The notes beneath the pieces were generated by a model, which saw only the letters and a list, made by a program, of their open reading frames with translations, ran no database searches and was not told the origin of the DNA. From Corylus avellana (lineage: Eukaryota > Streptophyta > Magnoliopsida > Fagales > Betulaceae), in NCBI RefSeq assembly GCF_901000735.1, contig NC_081543.1:19944079-20008078 (forward strand): DNA of 64,000 bases. The letters run 5' to 3'. Below, piece after piece: positions 11,896-21,943 of the stretch. Positions within the stretch are counted from its first letter, which is position 1. Each line of letters opens with the position of its first letter. The position numbers and the translations under genes are program-made.

Positions 11896-12772
11896 ATGTC
11901 GGGAATATCACCATCAATAATGGTGCACAAGTTGAATGCTGATCCAACTTATAAACCAGTAGAACAAAAGCGAAGAGGGTATGCAGCTGAAAAGAGTAAA
12001 GTAGCTGCTGAGGAAGTAAAAATGTTGTGTGAAGTAGGATTTATAAAGGAGGTTCAATACACCACTTGGTTGGCCAACGTGGTACTGGTGAAAAGTCCAA
12101 CGGGAAGTGGAGAATGTGTGTTGACTTCACAGACTTGAACAAGGTGTGCCCCATGGATAGTTATCCGCTACCACATATAGACTTACTTGTAGACTCAACT
12201 TTCGGACATGAGCTCCTAAGCTATATGGATGCATTTTCGGGATACAATCAAATATTCATGCATGAATCAAACGAAGAAAAGACAGCCTTTATGACCGACA
12301 TAGACTTATACTGTTATAAGGTAATGCCTTTTGGATTGAAGAACGCAGGGGTCACATATCAAAGGTTGGCCAACAAAATGTTTAGGGATCAGATCGGATG
12401 AAATATGGAGGTAGATGATGTGTTCGTAAAAAGCTTGCAAGCAGCCAACCACATTGCCAACCTATCCAAGGCTTTCGACACACTTAAGGGCTATGGTATG
12501 AAACTCAACCCCTCTAAATGTGCATTTGGTGTATCATCAGGAAAGTTCTTGGGATTCATTGTCTCAAGAAGGGAAATCTAGGTGAACCTCGATAAGATAA
12601 AGGCGGTGCTAGAGATGCAAGCACCTCGGAGCATGAAGCAGCTTCAACAATTAACCGGAAGAATAGCCGCGTTAAATCGGTTTATTTCTAGGTCACCGAA
12701 CAAATGTCTTCCGTTCTTCAAAATCTTGAAGAAAGCCTCTTCCTGGGGCTCGGATTGTGATGAGGTGTCCTG
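11896..12772 (+). pseudogene. Tat-type reverse transcriptase remnant
   Basis: The piece opens with a MSGISPSIMVHKLN start motif of the RT domain. It keeps the ANVVLVKSP, MCVDFTDLNKVCP (after a frameshift at about 12100), SGYNQI and VMPFGLKNAG blocks. The catalytic YVDD box is damaged: at 12405-12419 the frame reads MEVDD, so six bases coding Tyr-Val are missing, and a TGA stands at 12399-12401. Connection-domain blocks follow (KFLGFIVSRR, 12543-12572; LTGRIAALNRFIS, 12652-12690). A real copy would reverse-transcribe element RNA in cytoplasmic particles; this one cannot. Confidence 0.88.
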
Positions 12773-12779
12773 AGAATTG

Positions 12780-13312
12780 AAGGAATACCTCGGGAATCCG
12801 CCTTTATTAAGCCACCTGATAGAAGGTGAGGCATTATGTTAGTACCTGGTCGTATCTCCATCAGCAATAAGCTCGACATTAATCCGAGAAGATCAGAGAG
12901 TGCAAAGACCGGTCTACTTCACCAGCAAAGCCTTACACGGAGCAGAGGAATCATATCCTAGGATTGAGAAGCTAGCCTTCGCCCTAATAACTTTAGCTCG
13001 AAGGTTAAGGCCATACTTTCAAGCACACACTATCAAAGTATTGACCGAACACCCTCTCAGGAAGATTTTGCAGAAGCCTGACCTATTGGGAAGATTGATC
13101 AATTGGGCTATAGAACTTGAGGAATTCAACATAGAATTTCATCCGAGAACATCTTTGAAAGGACAAGTGCTAGCTGACTTCTTGGCCGAGTTTTGCAATT
13201 TCCCAGAAGAGGAGGAATTGCCTCAAGGAGAAGCGTGGACAGGTCTTCAACTCGAAAATACAGTGGAGTTGGTATCATACTTATGGGACCCGGAGGGGAA
13301 ACGTGTGAATTA
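12780..13312 (+). pseudogene. Tat-type RNase H, first half
   Basis: Frame open from about 12893 after stops at 12772-12840. It shows PVYFTSKALHGAEESYP and KLAFALITLARRLRPYFQAH, then LADFLAEF (13168-13191), all usual for the thumb/RNase H connection of Tat elements. It breaks off inside the RNase H fold at a solo LTR, and continues at 15484. Confidence 0.8.
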
Positions 13313-13317
13313 GAAAT

Positions 13318-15478
13318 TGTAACGCCCCCAAAATTAGCCTTGGCTAACCCGGCGGGGTTACTGGCAATTACCCTAGTTAAACCAACTTGTGGTTAAATGA
13401 GGAATCGCCCCTCTAAGCATTATCAGAGTTAATGCATCGGAAAGTGAAATAAATCTGAGAAACTATTAAATCATCAAATGGACAAGTATATTCCTCAAAA
13501 TTAAAGACATTGATCAACTAGTAATAATGTAAAACAAACTTGATAGCAATTTGAAGATTCTAAATCAAGGTCCGTAGTGGCAACCGTGCCACTCCTGGGT
13601 TCCAGTGAAAAACTTCCTAAAATGGTAATAACAGCGTAAGTCTAACGACTTAGTAAGTAAACCTCACAATTAGGTATGACATGAATCCATTTAAGCAGAA
13701 ATAAACGTGCAGTTTTAGTAAACATTTAAAAGGCGTGTTGTTTCCGTTAATACACCATAAAAGTATTATTTGGTTAATAAAAGAGTGATGTACTCTCGGC
13801 AGCAATCACCTAAGTATTTTAATGCATGAAAAACTAATGCTTTATAGGTCATAATTCTCATGTATGGTTTACCCGAGATATTACCCATTCTCAGCAAGGT
13901 TGGTGCTATCCTAAGGGACCTGTAATACAATGCCGATGCCCCGACCATTGTACGCTACCGTCCATCCCATTAGTGGCACAATCGAGTCCGACCTTGGGTG
14001 GCCCACACCACTAATGATGTTTGTCTTATAGTAACCATCCATTAGAGAATGGTTGTGCCTGGTCATGAAACCATTGGATCCGAAGATCACACGCACATAC
14101 ATTTGACCATATAATGAAGTCTATATAGTAAGCCCATGACCATTATTCCGCACGTACCGGTGCCCATGCCATACGATGCATCTTATTAACTAGTTATTAA
14201 AGCAGTTACCAAGTAATTATAAAAATATAGACATGCTCATATCATACTTGTGGTCAGTCAACTGACATATCCCACGTTTTTAAGAAAGTGCTCGTAAGTG
14301 TTTACTTATCTCGTACGCTCGCTTGAATTCTTCGACATTGCTAAATCCTAATATAACGAAATATGACACGCCATTATACGCAGTTCTAGAGGACCCTTAC
14401 GAGTAAGATACTAAGCCTTATCTAACAAAAGGATTGCTAGACTCCAAATAATACACGTGAATGGGGCTTAAGGGTGGGTGCTTGGCTTTCTAGCAATACA
14501 TCCGGGCTTGAGGGCGTACGTCAGGTCAATGAGTTAGGCAATCTGTCAAAAGCTCCAAATGGTGTTTTAAGGTTTCTACAAAATCTATAGGCTACTATAT
14601 CCATTCTAGGCTGTTGAATAAACTTAAGAAAACCCAATCATCATGCAGTACAATGAATCAAGGAAGCTTTTGAAACTCTTTTGAAAACATTCTTGGTTTG
14701 TAAGGAAATGAGTAAAAAGCTAGACATACTGTCTTTTGAAAACTCACAACATTAATAAAGCAATAAGAACAATATTAAGAGTATAAAAAGGGCAAGGGTT
14801 CACCTCAGGAGGTGGCAAGAACACCAAGCTTCCTTTCTTCTACACAAATCCTCTAAACTCACAAGAACACTCACATTTGGTGGTTATAGAGAGCCTAGGG
14901 GCGGAAAATGAGTTCAAGGGACGAAGACGGGGTTGGTATTTGTAGGCCAGAAAAGCTAAGGGCACTACCAACTACTCTGAAAAGCATCGTACGTCCGGTA
15001 TTATTGTGGCGTACGTTCGGTACTATTTACTCACCGGTCCAAATGGTGCATCGTACGTATTGTCATTAACCAGTGGTCAACCCAAAAGTAGCGTACGTCC
15101 GGTGCGGTCCCCAGTGCATACTCACTATAAGTTAGAGGCGTACATCCGGTGGTCTCCTGGCATACATTCGGTACTAGAGACAAGAGTGTACGTCCGGTAG
15201 TCCCCACGCGTACGTCTATGTACTATTTCCAGAGAATACGTACGGTGGTCTCCACGCATACGTCCTCTTCTAAAGACAAGAGTGTATGTATGGTTCCTTG
15301 GGCGTACGTACGGTCAGAAATGGTAGGTTTGGGTTTTACTTCAAGGCTTTATGGTTAAGTGTGAGGGCTATGGGTTATGCTGAGATGGCTTAGGGTTTTC
15401 TGTTTATGACTGATTTAGGAGGTTATTAAAGGGTTTAAAACTCTTTTTTCAAAATGATTAAAAAGTCGGGGTATTACA
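13318..15478. mobile_element. Solo LTR, 2.16 kb, perfect TSD GAAAT
   Basis: Bounded by TGTAACGCCCC on the left and GGGGTATTACA on the right, with GAAAT at 13313-13317 and 15479-15483. It splits the Tat RNase H reading frame, which rejoins across it. One TG...CA unit with no internal domain is the expected product of LTR-LTR recombination. Stretches to either side of the array at 14988-15314 show no coding sequence. The family is not identified; its TGTAACxCCCC start is shared with gypsy LTRs and TRIMs of this window. Confidence 0.85.
14988..15314. repeat. Irregular array of CGTACGTCCGGT motifs
   Basis: About eleven versions of (G)CGTACGTCCGGT occur in 330 bases, at spacings of roughly 15-55. 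The core CGTACG is palindromic. Exact or near copies begin at 14988, 15008, 15052, 15091, 15139, 15187 and 15302. The stretch between copies is not repeated, so this is a motif array and not a simple tandem repeat. Confidence 0.75.
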
Positions 15479-15483
15479 GAAAT

Positions 15484-16445
15484 ACAGCTAAAGTTCACCA
15501 CCACCAACAATGAAGCCGAATATGAAGCCATTATCACTGGAATAGATATGGCTCGAGAAATGGGAGTAAAAAACTTAGAAGTCAGAAGTGATTCGTAGAT
15601 GGTGGTCAGGCACATCAAAGGAGAATATGAAGCCCGAGGAGAAAAAATGAAGCAGTACCTAAAAAAAGTGAAAGTGACTATGGAGTTCTTCGACAAAATA
15701 GTATTCACAAAGGTGCCTCATGAAGAGAATGCAAAGGTAGATGCGTTAGCCCGCATTGGTTCTTCTATCGACAAGGAAATTGCAGCAGCAGGATGCCCGG
15801 TCCAAGAGCTGGTCGAGCCTTCAATCATTCAGACAGACCAGGTAGTGCATATTGAAGAAGACAAGGGAGACTCGAAATGGAGCAGCGACATAGTCCAGTT
15901 CCTTAGAGAAGGAAAGTTACCTTCTAATAACAAATTGGCTCAGAAGATATGTATCCAAGCTGCTAGATACACATTGGTCAGAGGTACCATATATAGAAGG
16001 GGATATACCCTTCCTCTACTAAAATGTCTATCCAAAGCTGAAGCTACACATCATAAATTACTTCTCATCCCCAGGACACCCTCAAGCAAATGGCCAAGTG
16101 GAAGCTACAAACAAGACTTTGATGAAAATATTGAAAAAGAAGCTTGAAGACAAAAAAGGAGCTTAGGTGGACTTTCTCCCGAAAGTACTACGGTCCTACC
16201 AAACGATCACTCGGAAGCCAACAAGGGAAACCAAATTTTCTCTAGCCTTCGGAACAGAGACAGTCATTCTGGTTGAAGTCGGATAAGTCAGCTTCTGAGT
16301 GAAGCATTACAACCCAGGACTAAATGAAGAGGGAATGAAGCTGAGTTTGGACTTGCTACAAGAAAGGAGGGATGAAGCACAAGCAACAATGGCTGCCTAC
16401 CAACAAAGAACAACAAAATATTTCAATAAAAGTGTCAAGCCCAGT
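15484..16445 (+). pseudogene. RNase H second half fused to integrase C-terminal part
   Basis: The piece rejoins the RNase H fold with TNNEAEYEAIITGIDMA and VRSDS, then a stop at 15597. It runs through a linker to about 16040 (GTIYRRGYTLPLLKCLS). It then jumps, with a frame change, to the post-catalytic part of integrase: SPGHPQANGQVEA (about 16068-16107), FSLAFGTE and VKHYNPGLNEEG. The zinc-binding HHCC domain and most of the DDE core are missing, so an internal deletion removed the catalytic centre. The frame is cut at 16445 by a TRIM insertion. Confidence 0.8.
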
Positions 16446-17072
16446 GTAACACCCCGGCCGCATATTGGGAAGTTGAAAAGAAGCCCACATAGAGTGGGTG
16501 GTTTGTAAAGATAGTCATGGGTGCTAAGTCTCACATTGCCTAGTTATTAGGAGAAACTCGGCTTTATAATGAATTCTAGGAAAGCTTCAAATTGACTAGT
16601 CCTTTTGGGGTGATAGCGTAGATGTTGCTAGCGCTTTTCCCTAGGTCCTTACAAGTGGTATCAGAGCCACCAAGTAATGCCCGGTCATGTGGTACTAGAG
16701 TACTGCATGATGTGGCCCTGACGAAGATGTCAGGAATTTAAGAGAGGGAGTTTGTAACACTCCGGTCCCATATTGGGAAGTTGAGAAGAAGCCCACATAG
16801 AGTGAGTGGTTTATAAAGATAGTAATGGGTTTTAAGTCTACATTGCCTAGTTACTAGGTGAAATTGACGACACAGAAAAAAGCGCTAGCCACATCTGCGC
16901 TATCACCCCAAAAGGACTAGTCAATTTCGAGCTTTCCTATAATTCATTATAAAGCTCAGTTTCACCTAGTAACTAGGCAATGTGGGACTTAAGCACTCAT
17001 GACTATCTTTATAAACCACCCACTTTATGTGGGTTATTTCTCATCTTCTCAATATGGGACCGTAGTGTTACA
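16446..17072 (+). mobile_element. TRIM element ending in an inverted LTR
   Basis: LTR 1 is 16446-16653 (208 bases, TGTAACACCCC...TTACA). A primer site TGGTATCAGAGCC (initiator tRNA-Met type) is at 16656-16668, then 85 bases with a purine tract. LTR 2 begins at 16753 and is cut near 16866. An inverted LTR runs from about 16878 to 17072 and ends GTGTTACA. Flanks CCCAG (16441-16445) and CCTAG (17073-17077) differ by one base, fitting a 5-bp duplication around the whole unit. Both outer ends are therefore U3 ends. It carries no ORF and depends on other elements. Confidence 0.85.
16656..16668 (+). promoter_or_regulatory. Primer binding site, initiator tRNA-Met type, TRIM
   Basis: TGGTATCAGAGCC complements the 3' end of plant initiator tRNA-Met and sits two bases after the 3' end of LTR 1. 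It proves that the 208-base repeat is an LTR and not a DNA transposon end. Confidence 0.9.
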
Positions 17073-17278
17073 CCTAGACAATTCAATACAGGCGACTGGG
17101 TTCTTAGGAAAGTCAGCATAACAACCCGAGATCCAACAGAGGGAAAGCTCGGACCAACATGGGAAGGGACCTTACAAGGTTGTTCGAATTCATCGGCAAG
17201 GCGTATCTACAAGACATGGAAGGGAGACCATTGCCGAGACCATGGAACGCAGACCATCTAAAGAAATATTACCAGTAA
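17073..17278 (+). pseudogene. Tat-type integrase C-terminal end
   Basis: Frame rejoins across the TRIM (Lys-Pro, then Arg-Gln-Phe). It shows GDWVLRKVS and the EGKLGPTWEG block of the integrase C-terminal fold, then after a frameshift GRPLPRPWNADHLKKYYQ and the natural stop at 17276-17278. This marks the end of the polyprotein of the host element. Confidence 0.85.
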
Positions 17279-17418
17279 TTTTAATTTTCTATCATTTCTT
17301 TTGTATTTCCATATTACCAATTCATGAATAAAATCTGACTTGAGTGTCGGAGAACCCTTGGTCAAATTGACTGTCAGGCCCAATGACGAATTCTCTATCC
17401 TACAGGAAAGAAAGGGAG

Positions 17419-17964
17419 TTACCCCTTGATAAAAATCATGAAGCTACAGCTGCATCCCCAAAAAGAGAGGGACCATGCATCTCTAGAGCTCTTGCTTTCC
17501 ATAGCCAGTATTTCCTCCGGAGTCTTTTGCATTTCTCTTCTTCCTTCAGAAACAGACATGTTGAGCCTCAAGATCTGCAAGCCGTCGGTCTGGAAACTCC
17601 AACCGACGGTCTTCAACATAATCTGATGATTCTTCATTTCAATCTAGGCCATCAGCTTGGCTACTTGATTGGAGCGCTCTCTAAGACACTGCTCCCGTGT
17701 CTCTAGCAAGAGCTGCAAACCAGCAACTTCCACCTCGAAAGCCCGAGTCACCCTAAGACCAAGTTGGCCAACTTGCGACATGGTTGAACACACTTCTTCC
17801 TCATAAGGCGAAGAAACCGCCGAAGCAGCTGATGATTCCATATATGGTAAACTACTAGAAGCGAAGAAGAAGCCATCAAAGCATAAATTTGAAGAGCATA
17901 GAAACAAAGAAAAACTAGGAAAATGGAGGAAAAACGAGAAGAGATCAGTTGAATGAAGAATCAC
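17419..17964 (-). pseudogene. Antisense ORF, coiled-coil-like, of the Tat element
   Basis: Minus-strand reading with an ATG at 17838 (MESSAAS) or further upstream at 17964. It is Ala/Glu/Leu/Arg-rich (FEVEVAGLQLLLETREQ) and probably coiled-coil. A stop at 17644-17646 divides it from a second stretch that ends near 17419. Antisense extra ORFs after integrase are known in Tat/Ogre elements; their role is unknown. Confidence 0.5.
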
Positions 17965-18170
17965 GAAGGCAAACGGTGGTATTTATAAGGCCAAACGGTG
18001 GTATTTATAAGGCAAACGGGGGGGAGGGGGACAGTACAACCATAGAAAACAGAAGATTCTAGAAAATCAAAATAAATGGAGCAGTTCAAAGTTACAAAAA
18101 TCAGAATAAAAGGCGAATGTTCTTTATACAGACAACCAAAATCTTATATATATATATATAAAAGAACAAG
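17965..18170. other. Short non-coding stretch
   Basis: Contains a direct duplication of GGCCAAACGGTGGTATTTATAA-like sequence (17968-18012, unit about 23 bases), a G-run and a (TA)n at 18149-18161. Nothing else recognisable. Confidence 0.5.
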
Positions 18171-18271
18171 TTAAGTCTCGGGAGCAAGTCCGGAAGTAGG
18201 GGCATCATTATCATCATCATTAATATCGACCTCGGGGCTTAGCGACCCGGGGGGTAGATTGGCCTCCGATC
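18171..18271 (-). pseudogene. C-terminal end of the Tat antisense ORF
   Basis: A minus-strand frame enters from the N gap and ends at 18171. It is acidic (VDINDDDNDAPTSGLAPET, then stop). By position it is the C-terminus of the antisense protein whose other parts are at 19792-20434 and 25930-27010; the join is hidden by the gap and by inserted elements. Confidence 0.5.
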
Positions 18272-18371
18272 NNNNNNNNNNNNNNNNNNNNNNNNNNNNN
18301 NNNNNNNNNNNNNNNNNNNNNNNNNNNNNNNNNNNNNNNNNNNNNNNNNNNNNNNNNNNNNNNNNNNNNNN
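18272..18371. other. Assembly gap, 100 N
   Basis: Exactly 100 N, a common placeholder for a gap of unknown size. The left end of the gypsy remnant that follows, with its 5' LTR and target duplication, is hidden here. Confidence 0.95.
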
Positions 18372-18956
18372 GGAGTTAACCCAGCGTCTAGCGGCGCAAA
18401 ACTTGGAGATGTATTGCGATATTGACGGTCGCAATTCAAAATCCAATTTCGAGAACCCGTATCACAAGCCTGTTCTATTTCGGGAACAGCGTGTTCGGGA
18501 TGAACGACATGAAGACTTAGACTTTGGAATTAAGTTTGTTGATGAAGAGTTTCAATATGAGGAAGATGTTGAAGATCCTTCTCAATGTTTCGTGGATTGG
18601 AATTCTCCACCAACTTATGATACATATGTCGACGATGAAGATCTTATTGAGGTGGAGGAAAATTTTATTTTCAATGAGGAAGAAATAGTTGATCATTTTT
18701 GGGAGATTTATATGCCGCACGAATGGGAGAAAATAAATGAATACTGTGTGAAGATTGAATTATCTCAATATGATATGAAGAATTTTCAAACTACCATTCA
18801 CAGTCATGTTGTGATGGGTTGTAAATTGTTTCTCTTCCGGTATCAAGTTGCATTGATGTTGAGAAGTACAGGATGGAAGGGATTAATTGGACATCCAAAA
18901 GATAGAGGAAAAGATGATTTGAACTCGAGGGCGAGTTCTTTCCAACCTGGAGAGAC
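18372..18956 (+). pseudogene. Internally deleted gypsy gag fused to a C-terminal tail
   Basis: Open frame from the N gap to 18956 and a little into the LTR. It starts with a gag N-terminal segment (LTQRLAAQN, FREQRVRDERHEDLDFGIK), passes without a stop into an acidic segment (DEEFQYEEDVED, TYVDDEDLIEVEEN) and ends with STGWKGLIGHPKDRGKDD and SFQPGETDAGG. RT, RNase H and integrase are gone, yet the frame is intact, so the deletion was in frame. The tail abuts the LTR, as usual for this gypsy group. The 5' end is unknown because of the gap. Confidence 0.65.
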
Positions 18957-19366
18957 TGATGCAGGAGGAATTTTAGAAAATTGTTATTTTAATTATGCAT
19001 GTGTGTTTTAGTTTTCCTTTTTCAATAAGGATTGGTTTTTTCCTTTTCTATTAGGATTTGTTTTCCTTTTCCTATTAGGATTTGTTTTCCTTTTCCAATT
19101 AGGTTTGCTTTTCCTTTTCCTTGTTAGTTTAGGAGGTGCCTAGCCTATATAAAGGCATCTAGTCTTTGTTGTTTTTCAATCCAGTTTATACTATCAATTA
19201 AATTTAAGTCTTTCAGAGTTATTTCTCTGTTTGCTTATTTGGGGCATTTAGGGATTTTCTCTTCCCTACTTGTTATTTTCTCTCTTCCTGAATTCCCTTT
19301 TCTATCTTCAAATCTTAGTTTCTGCTGCTTTTATACGCTGTCAGAACAATTCTAGTTCTGCCCGGC
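18957..19366 (+). repeat. LTR, left arm of a 410-bp palindrome
   Basis: Starts TGATGCAGGAGG directly after the gag tail and ends TGCCCGGC. It pairs with 19383-19791 along its whole length. A CCTATATAAAGGC at 19142-19154 is a good TATA box, and the short TTCC/AGGATT units at 19020-19110 form a degenerate tandem repeat. Confidence 0.88.
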
Positions 19367-19382
19367 TCTGATACCAACTGAC
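19367..19382 (-). promoter_or_regulatory. Primer-site loop between inverted LTRs
   Basis: Together with the arm bases GGC the + strand reads GGCTCTGATACCA (19364-19376), identical to the 3' end of plant initiator tRNA-Met. Read on the minus strand it is the primer site TGGTATCAGAGCC directly following the right-arm LTR. It forms the only unpaired part of the palindrome. Confidence 0.75.
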
Positions 19383-19791
19383 GCCGGGTAGAACTAGAAT
19401 TGTTCTGACAGCGTATAAAAGCAGCAGAAACTAAGATTTGAAGATAGAAAAGGGAATTCAGGAAGAGAGAAAATAACAAGTAGGGAAGAGAAAATCCCTA
19501 AATGCCCCAAATAAGCAAACAGAGAAATAACTCTGAAAGACTTAAATTTAATTGATAGTATAAACTTGATTGAAAAACAACAAAGACTAGATGCCTTTAT
19601 ATAGGCTAGGCACCTCCTAAACTAACAAGGAAAAGGAAAAGCAAACCTAATTGGAAAAGGTAAACAAATCCTAATAGGAAAAGGAAAACAAATTCTAATA
19701 GAAAAGGAAAAACCAATCCTTATTGAAAAAGGAAAACTAAAGCACACATGCATAATTAAAATAACAATTTTCTAAAATTCCTCCTGCATCA
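19383..19791 (-). repeat. LTR, right arm of the palindrome (inverted)
   Basis: Reverse complement of 18957-19366 with only scattered base differences by eye. It ends GCATCA (TGATGC on the minus strand), where the antisense ORF of the host resumes. A plain LTR insertion would not give a second LTR in opposite orientation touching at the primer site. Confidence 0.88.
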
Positions 19792-20434
19792 AAATCCTGG
19801 AGCCAAGGAATAAAAGACAACTCTTTGAAATATCAAGTGCTTTAGCTCTCCAATAATGATACCCTCGACGGAATTGGCTACATCTATCCCAAGAACCCTT
19901 CAAATCTGCCTCGGCCTTCTCACGAGCATCCTCAAATTGAGATAGCTGAACCTCCAAAGTCTTGGAAAGCTTCCTATAAACTTCCTCCAAGGTGCAAGTC
20001 TGAAGAAGCTCCTCCACCATTCTGAAATGTTCTGCGGTTGCTTGTTAAACATTGACATCCACCTCCTTGGCATGCTCCCCAAGCTCCCGGTTTTTCTGGG
20101 CTACAGCATCCAGAAGTTCTTGAAGTTGAACATTAGCCACCTCCTACTTGGAGCACCCCTGCTTGCTCTCGAGAAGCTCTTAGTCCTTTGCGGCCAACAA
20201 AAGGCAAAGGTTCTCCATTTCAGAAGTAGGGACTCCCTATGAGCTCGACGCTTCTTTTCGATTGCTCAATTTCTAGACCAACTCTCAGAGTTCAACCCTT
20301 TCATCGGAATAGTCCTGCATACCTTCTTGGAATTCATCATACCAACTGGCCAACAGAACCAAAGACTGCAGAGAAGAAAACATATGAGAAAAATGAAAAG
20401 AAGAAAAGCAGAAAAAAAATTTCGTACAACATAC
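19792..20434 (-). pseudogene. Middle part of the Tat antisense ORF, coiled coil
   Basis: Minus-strand reading rich in Leu, Glu, Lys and Gln with heptad-like spacing (EELLQTCTLEEVYRKLSK, QLSQFEDAREKAEADLK), several in-frame stops upstream of the ATG at 20020. It joins 25930-27010 across element B and is cut at 19791 by the inverted LTR. The protein family is the plant gypsy extra-ORF group; biochemical function is unknown. Confidence 0.6.
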
Positions 20435-21943
20435 TATTGTGCCAAATACTACCTAAATTAATAGATAATATTTAGTACGTTTTAACTCGCAAGTGCACAA
20501 GATCAAAGCAATAGTATAGTGCAGCAAGTACGAGGTCGATCCCACGAGGATTGTGATTTTGTTTTGAATTAATTAAAATATCAAATTGTCACACATTTGA
20601 TATTAAGAAAAATAAAAAGATATAAAGATAAAGTAAAGGTAAAGGCAGGGCTTTGATATCCACCACTAATTATACTTAGATAATATAACAATATGCCAAT
20701 GATCCAATTATATTATGAGTACTTAATGTTTGCCAACCTAAGGGCATGGGTGTCTACTCCTTAAGCTATTGATTTCCCTAAGCAACAAATTAGGCATGGG
20801 TGTCTACTCTAATTTTTTTCATTCTTAAAGGATTTAGCATGGGTGTCTACTAAGTTGTTCTTTACGACAGCATAAATCTATGGAAATCAACAAACACATG
20901 AGGCCTAGAGCATGGGTGTCTACAACCGGTTCCCCATGTTGATTAACCCAAGAATCGTGGTGTGGATTCTTTTGTACTTATGCTAAATCCAGGACTCGGT
21001 CATCCAAATTGATTTAACTAACTAGTCCATACCACATGCATAGAATGGCCAATCATATACATATAAGGAATTCATGAAAATAGGAATTAATCAAGTTAAG
21101 CAACACAATATGATTATCACAAAGGCGCCAATATTGAAATATTAAATAAACATAATTAGGGTTTCAATTTAGCCATCCTTAAGAGTTAGTTACACATAAT
21201 TAAAATAAAACTAAAAAGAAAAGGGAAAGAAAGAACCGAAAACCGCTCCTAGAAGTAGCCTCCAAATTCCTCTCCCCAAGTTGTGCCTCTTCCAAGGATC
21301 TATTAAATTGTCTCCTAAATTGTGTATTGAATTGTCTATTGAATTGTGAGGCTTAGAGGTCTATTTACAGGGCTTAGGAGAGTCCTAGAAGCCCTAGTAA
21401 TCCTAGGAATTTCGGAGATTTAAGTCCAAGTCCAATTAGGGTAAAGAAAACCCAAGTCCAAATCGGAATAAGATTCGCCCAGAATTGTAGTTCTAACTTG
21501 TGGCGTGATTTTGGCCTTGTGACGCTCTGAATTGGGAAAATTATATTTCACAACGATTTGTAGAACTTGGAGTTAGCTTTCCAATGCCACTTGAATCACC
21601 TAAATTTGATATTTGAGCTGAAAGTTATGGTCAAAATACCGAGAGGTATGTAGAATCCAATTTTTCCTCCAATCCGATTTGACTTCAATTTGAGAAATTC
21701 CGAATTAATCATTTCCTTTATTGGATTAAACTTAACCATGATTGGCTAAGCTTAACCATATCTTCTAAGTCTTCCCAATTTGCCTTTTAAACTTGAAATT
21801 TTTCCAGAAACGCTTTCTTTTCTTCCAAAAACCTATAAAACAAAGAAAATACAAAAAGAAGTAAAATAACACAAATTAACCAAATTAAAGGATTAAAACG
21901 TGTAAGTTAAGGGCTAAAAATATGAATATTTTAGCACTTATCA
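20435..21943 (-). repeat. LTR of element B (left)
   Basis: Begins TATTGTGCC (TG changed to TA compared with the right copy) and ends TTATCA. Contains the four-hairpin array at 20737-20930. The sequence from 21290 to 21360 has an ATTGTCTATTGAATTGTG-type duplication. Same family as 1-820, 45031-46378, 51838-52965 and 54672-55976. Confidence 0.9.
20737..20930. repeat. Array of four stem-loops with constant loop GCATGGGTGTCTACT
   Basis: The 15-base phrase GCATGGGTGTCTACT occurs four times (last with one base lost). At least three copies are flanked by short inverted arms. The best is AAATTAG (20787-20793) against CTAATTT (20809-20815), a perfect 7-bp stem with a 15-base loop. The first has TAAGG against CCTTA; the third has TTAG/CTAA plus an outer TAAAG/CTTTA. 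The array recurs in every family copy that spans this region. Confidence 0.75.

Noticed and set aside
13766..14102. Minus-strand ORFs in the solo LTR
   Set aside because: They lie entirely within a TSD-flanked solo LTR and match no protein.
19364..19376. tRNA-Met gene fragment
   Set aside because: Only 13 bases match the tRNA 3' end; it is the primer-site complement next to an LTR.
20745..20925. Regularly repeated GCATGGGTGTCTACT as a CRISPR array
   Set aside because: Plant nuclear DNA, 15-base repeat, uneven spacing, and the same array lies in many LTR copies.
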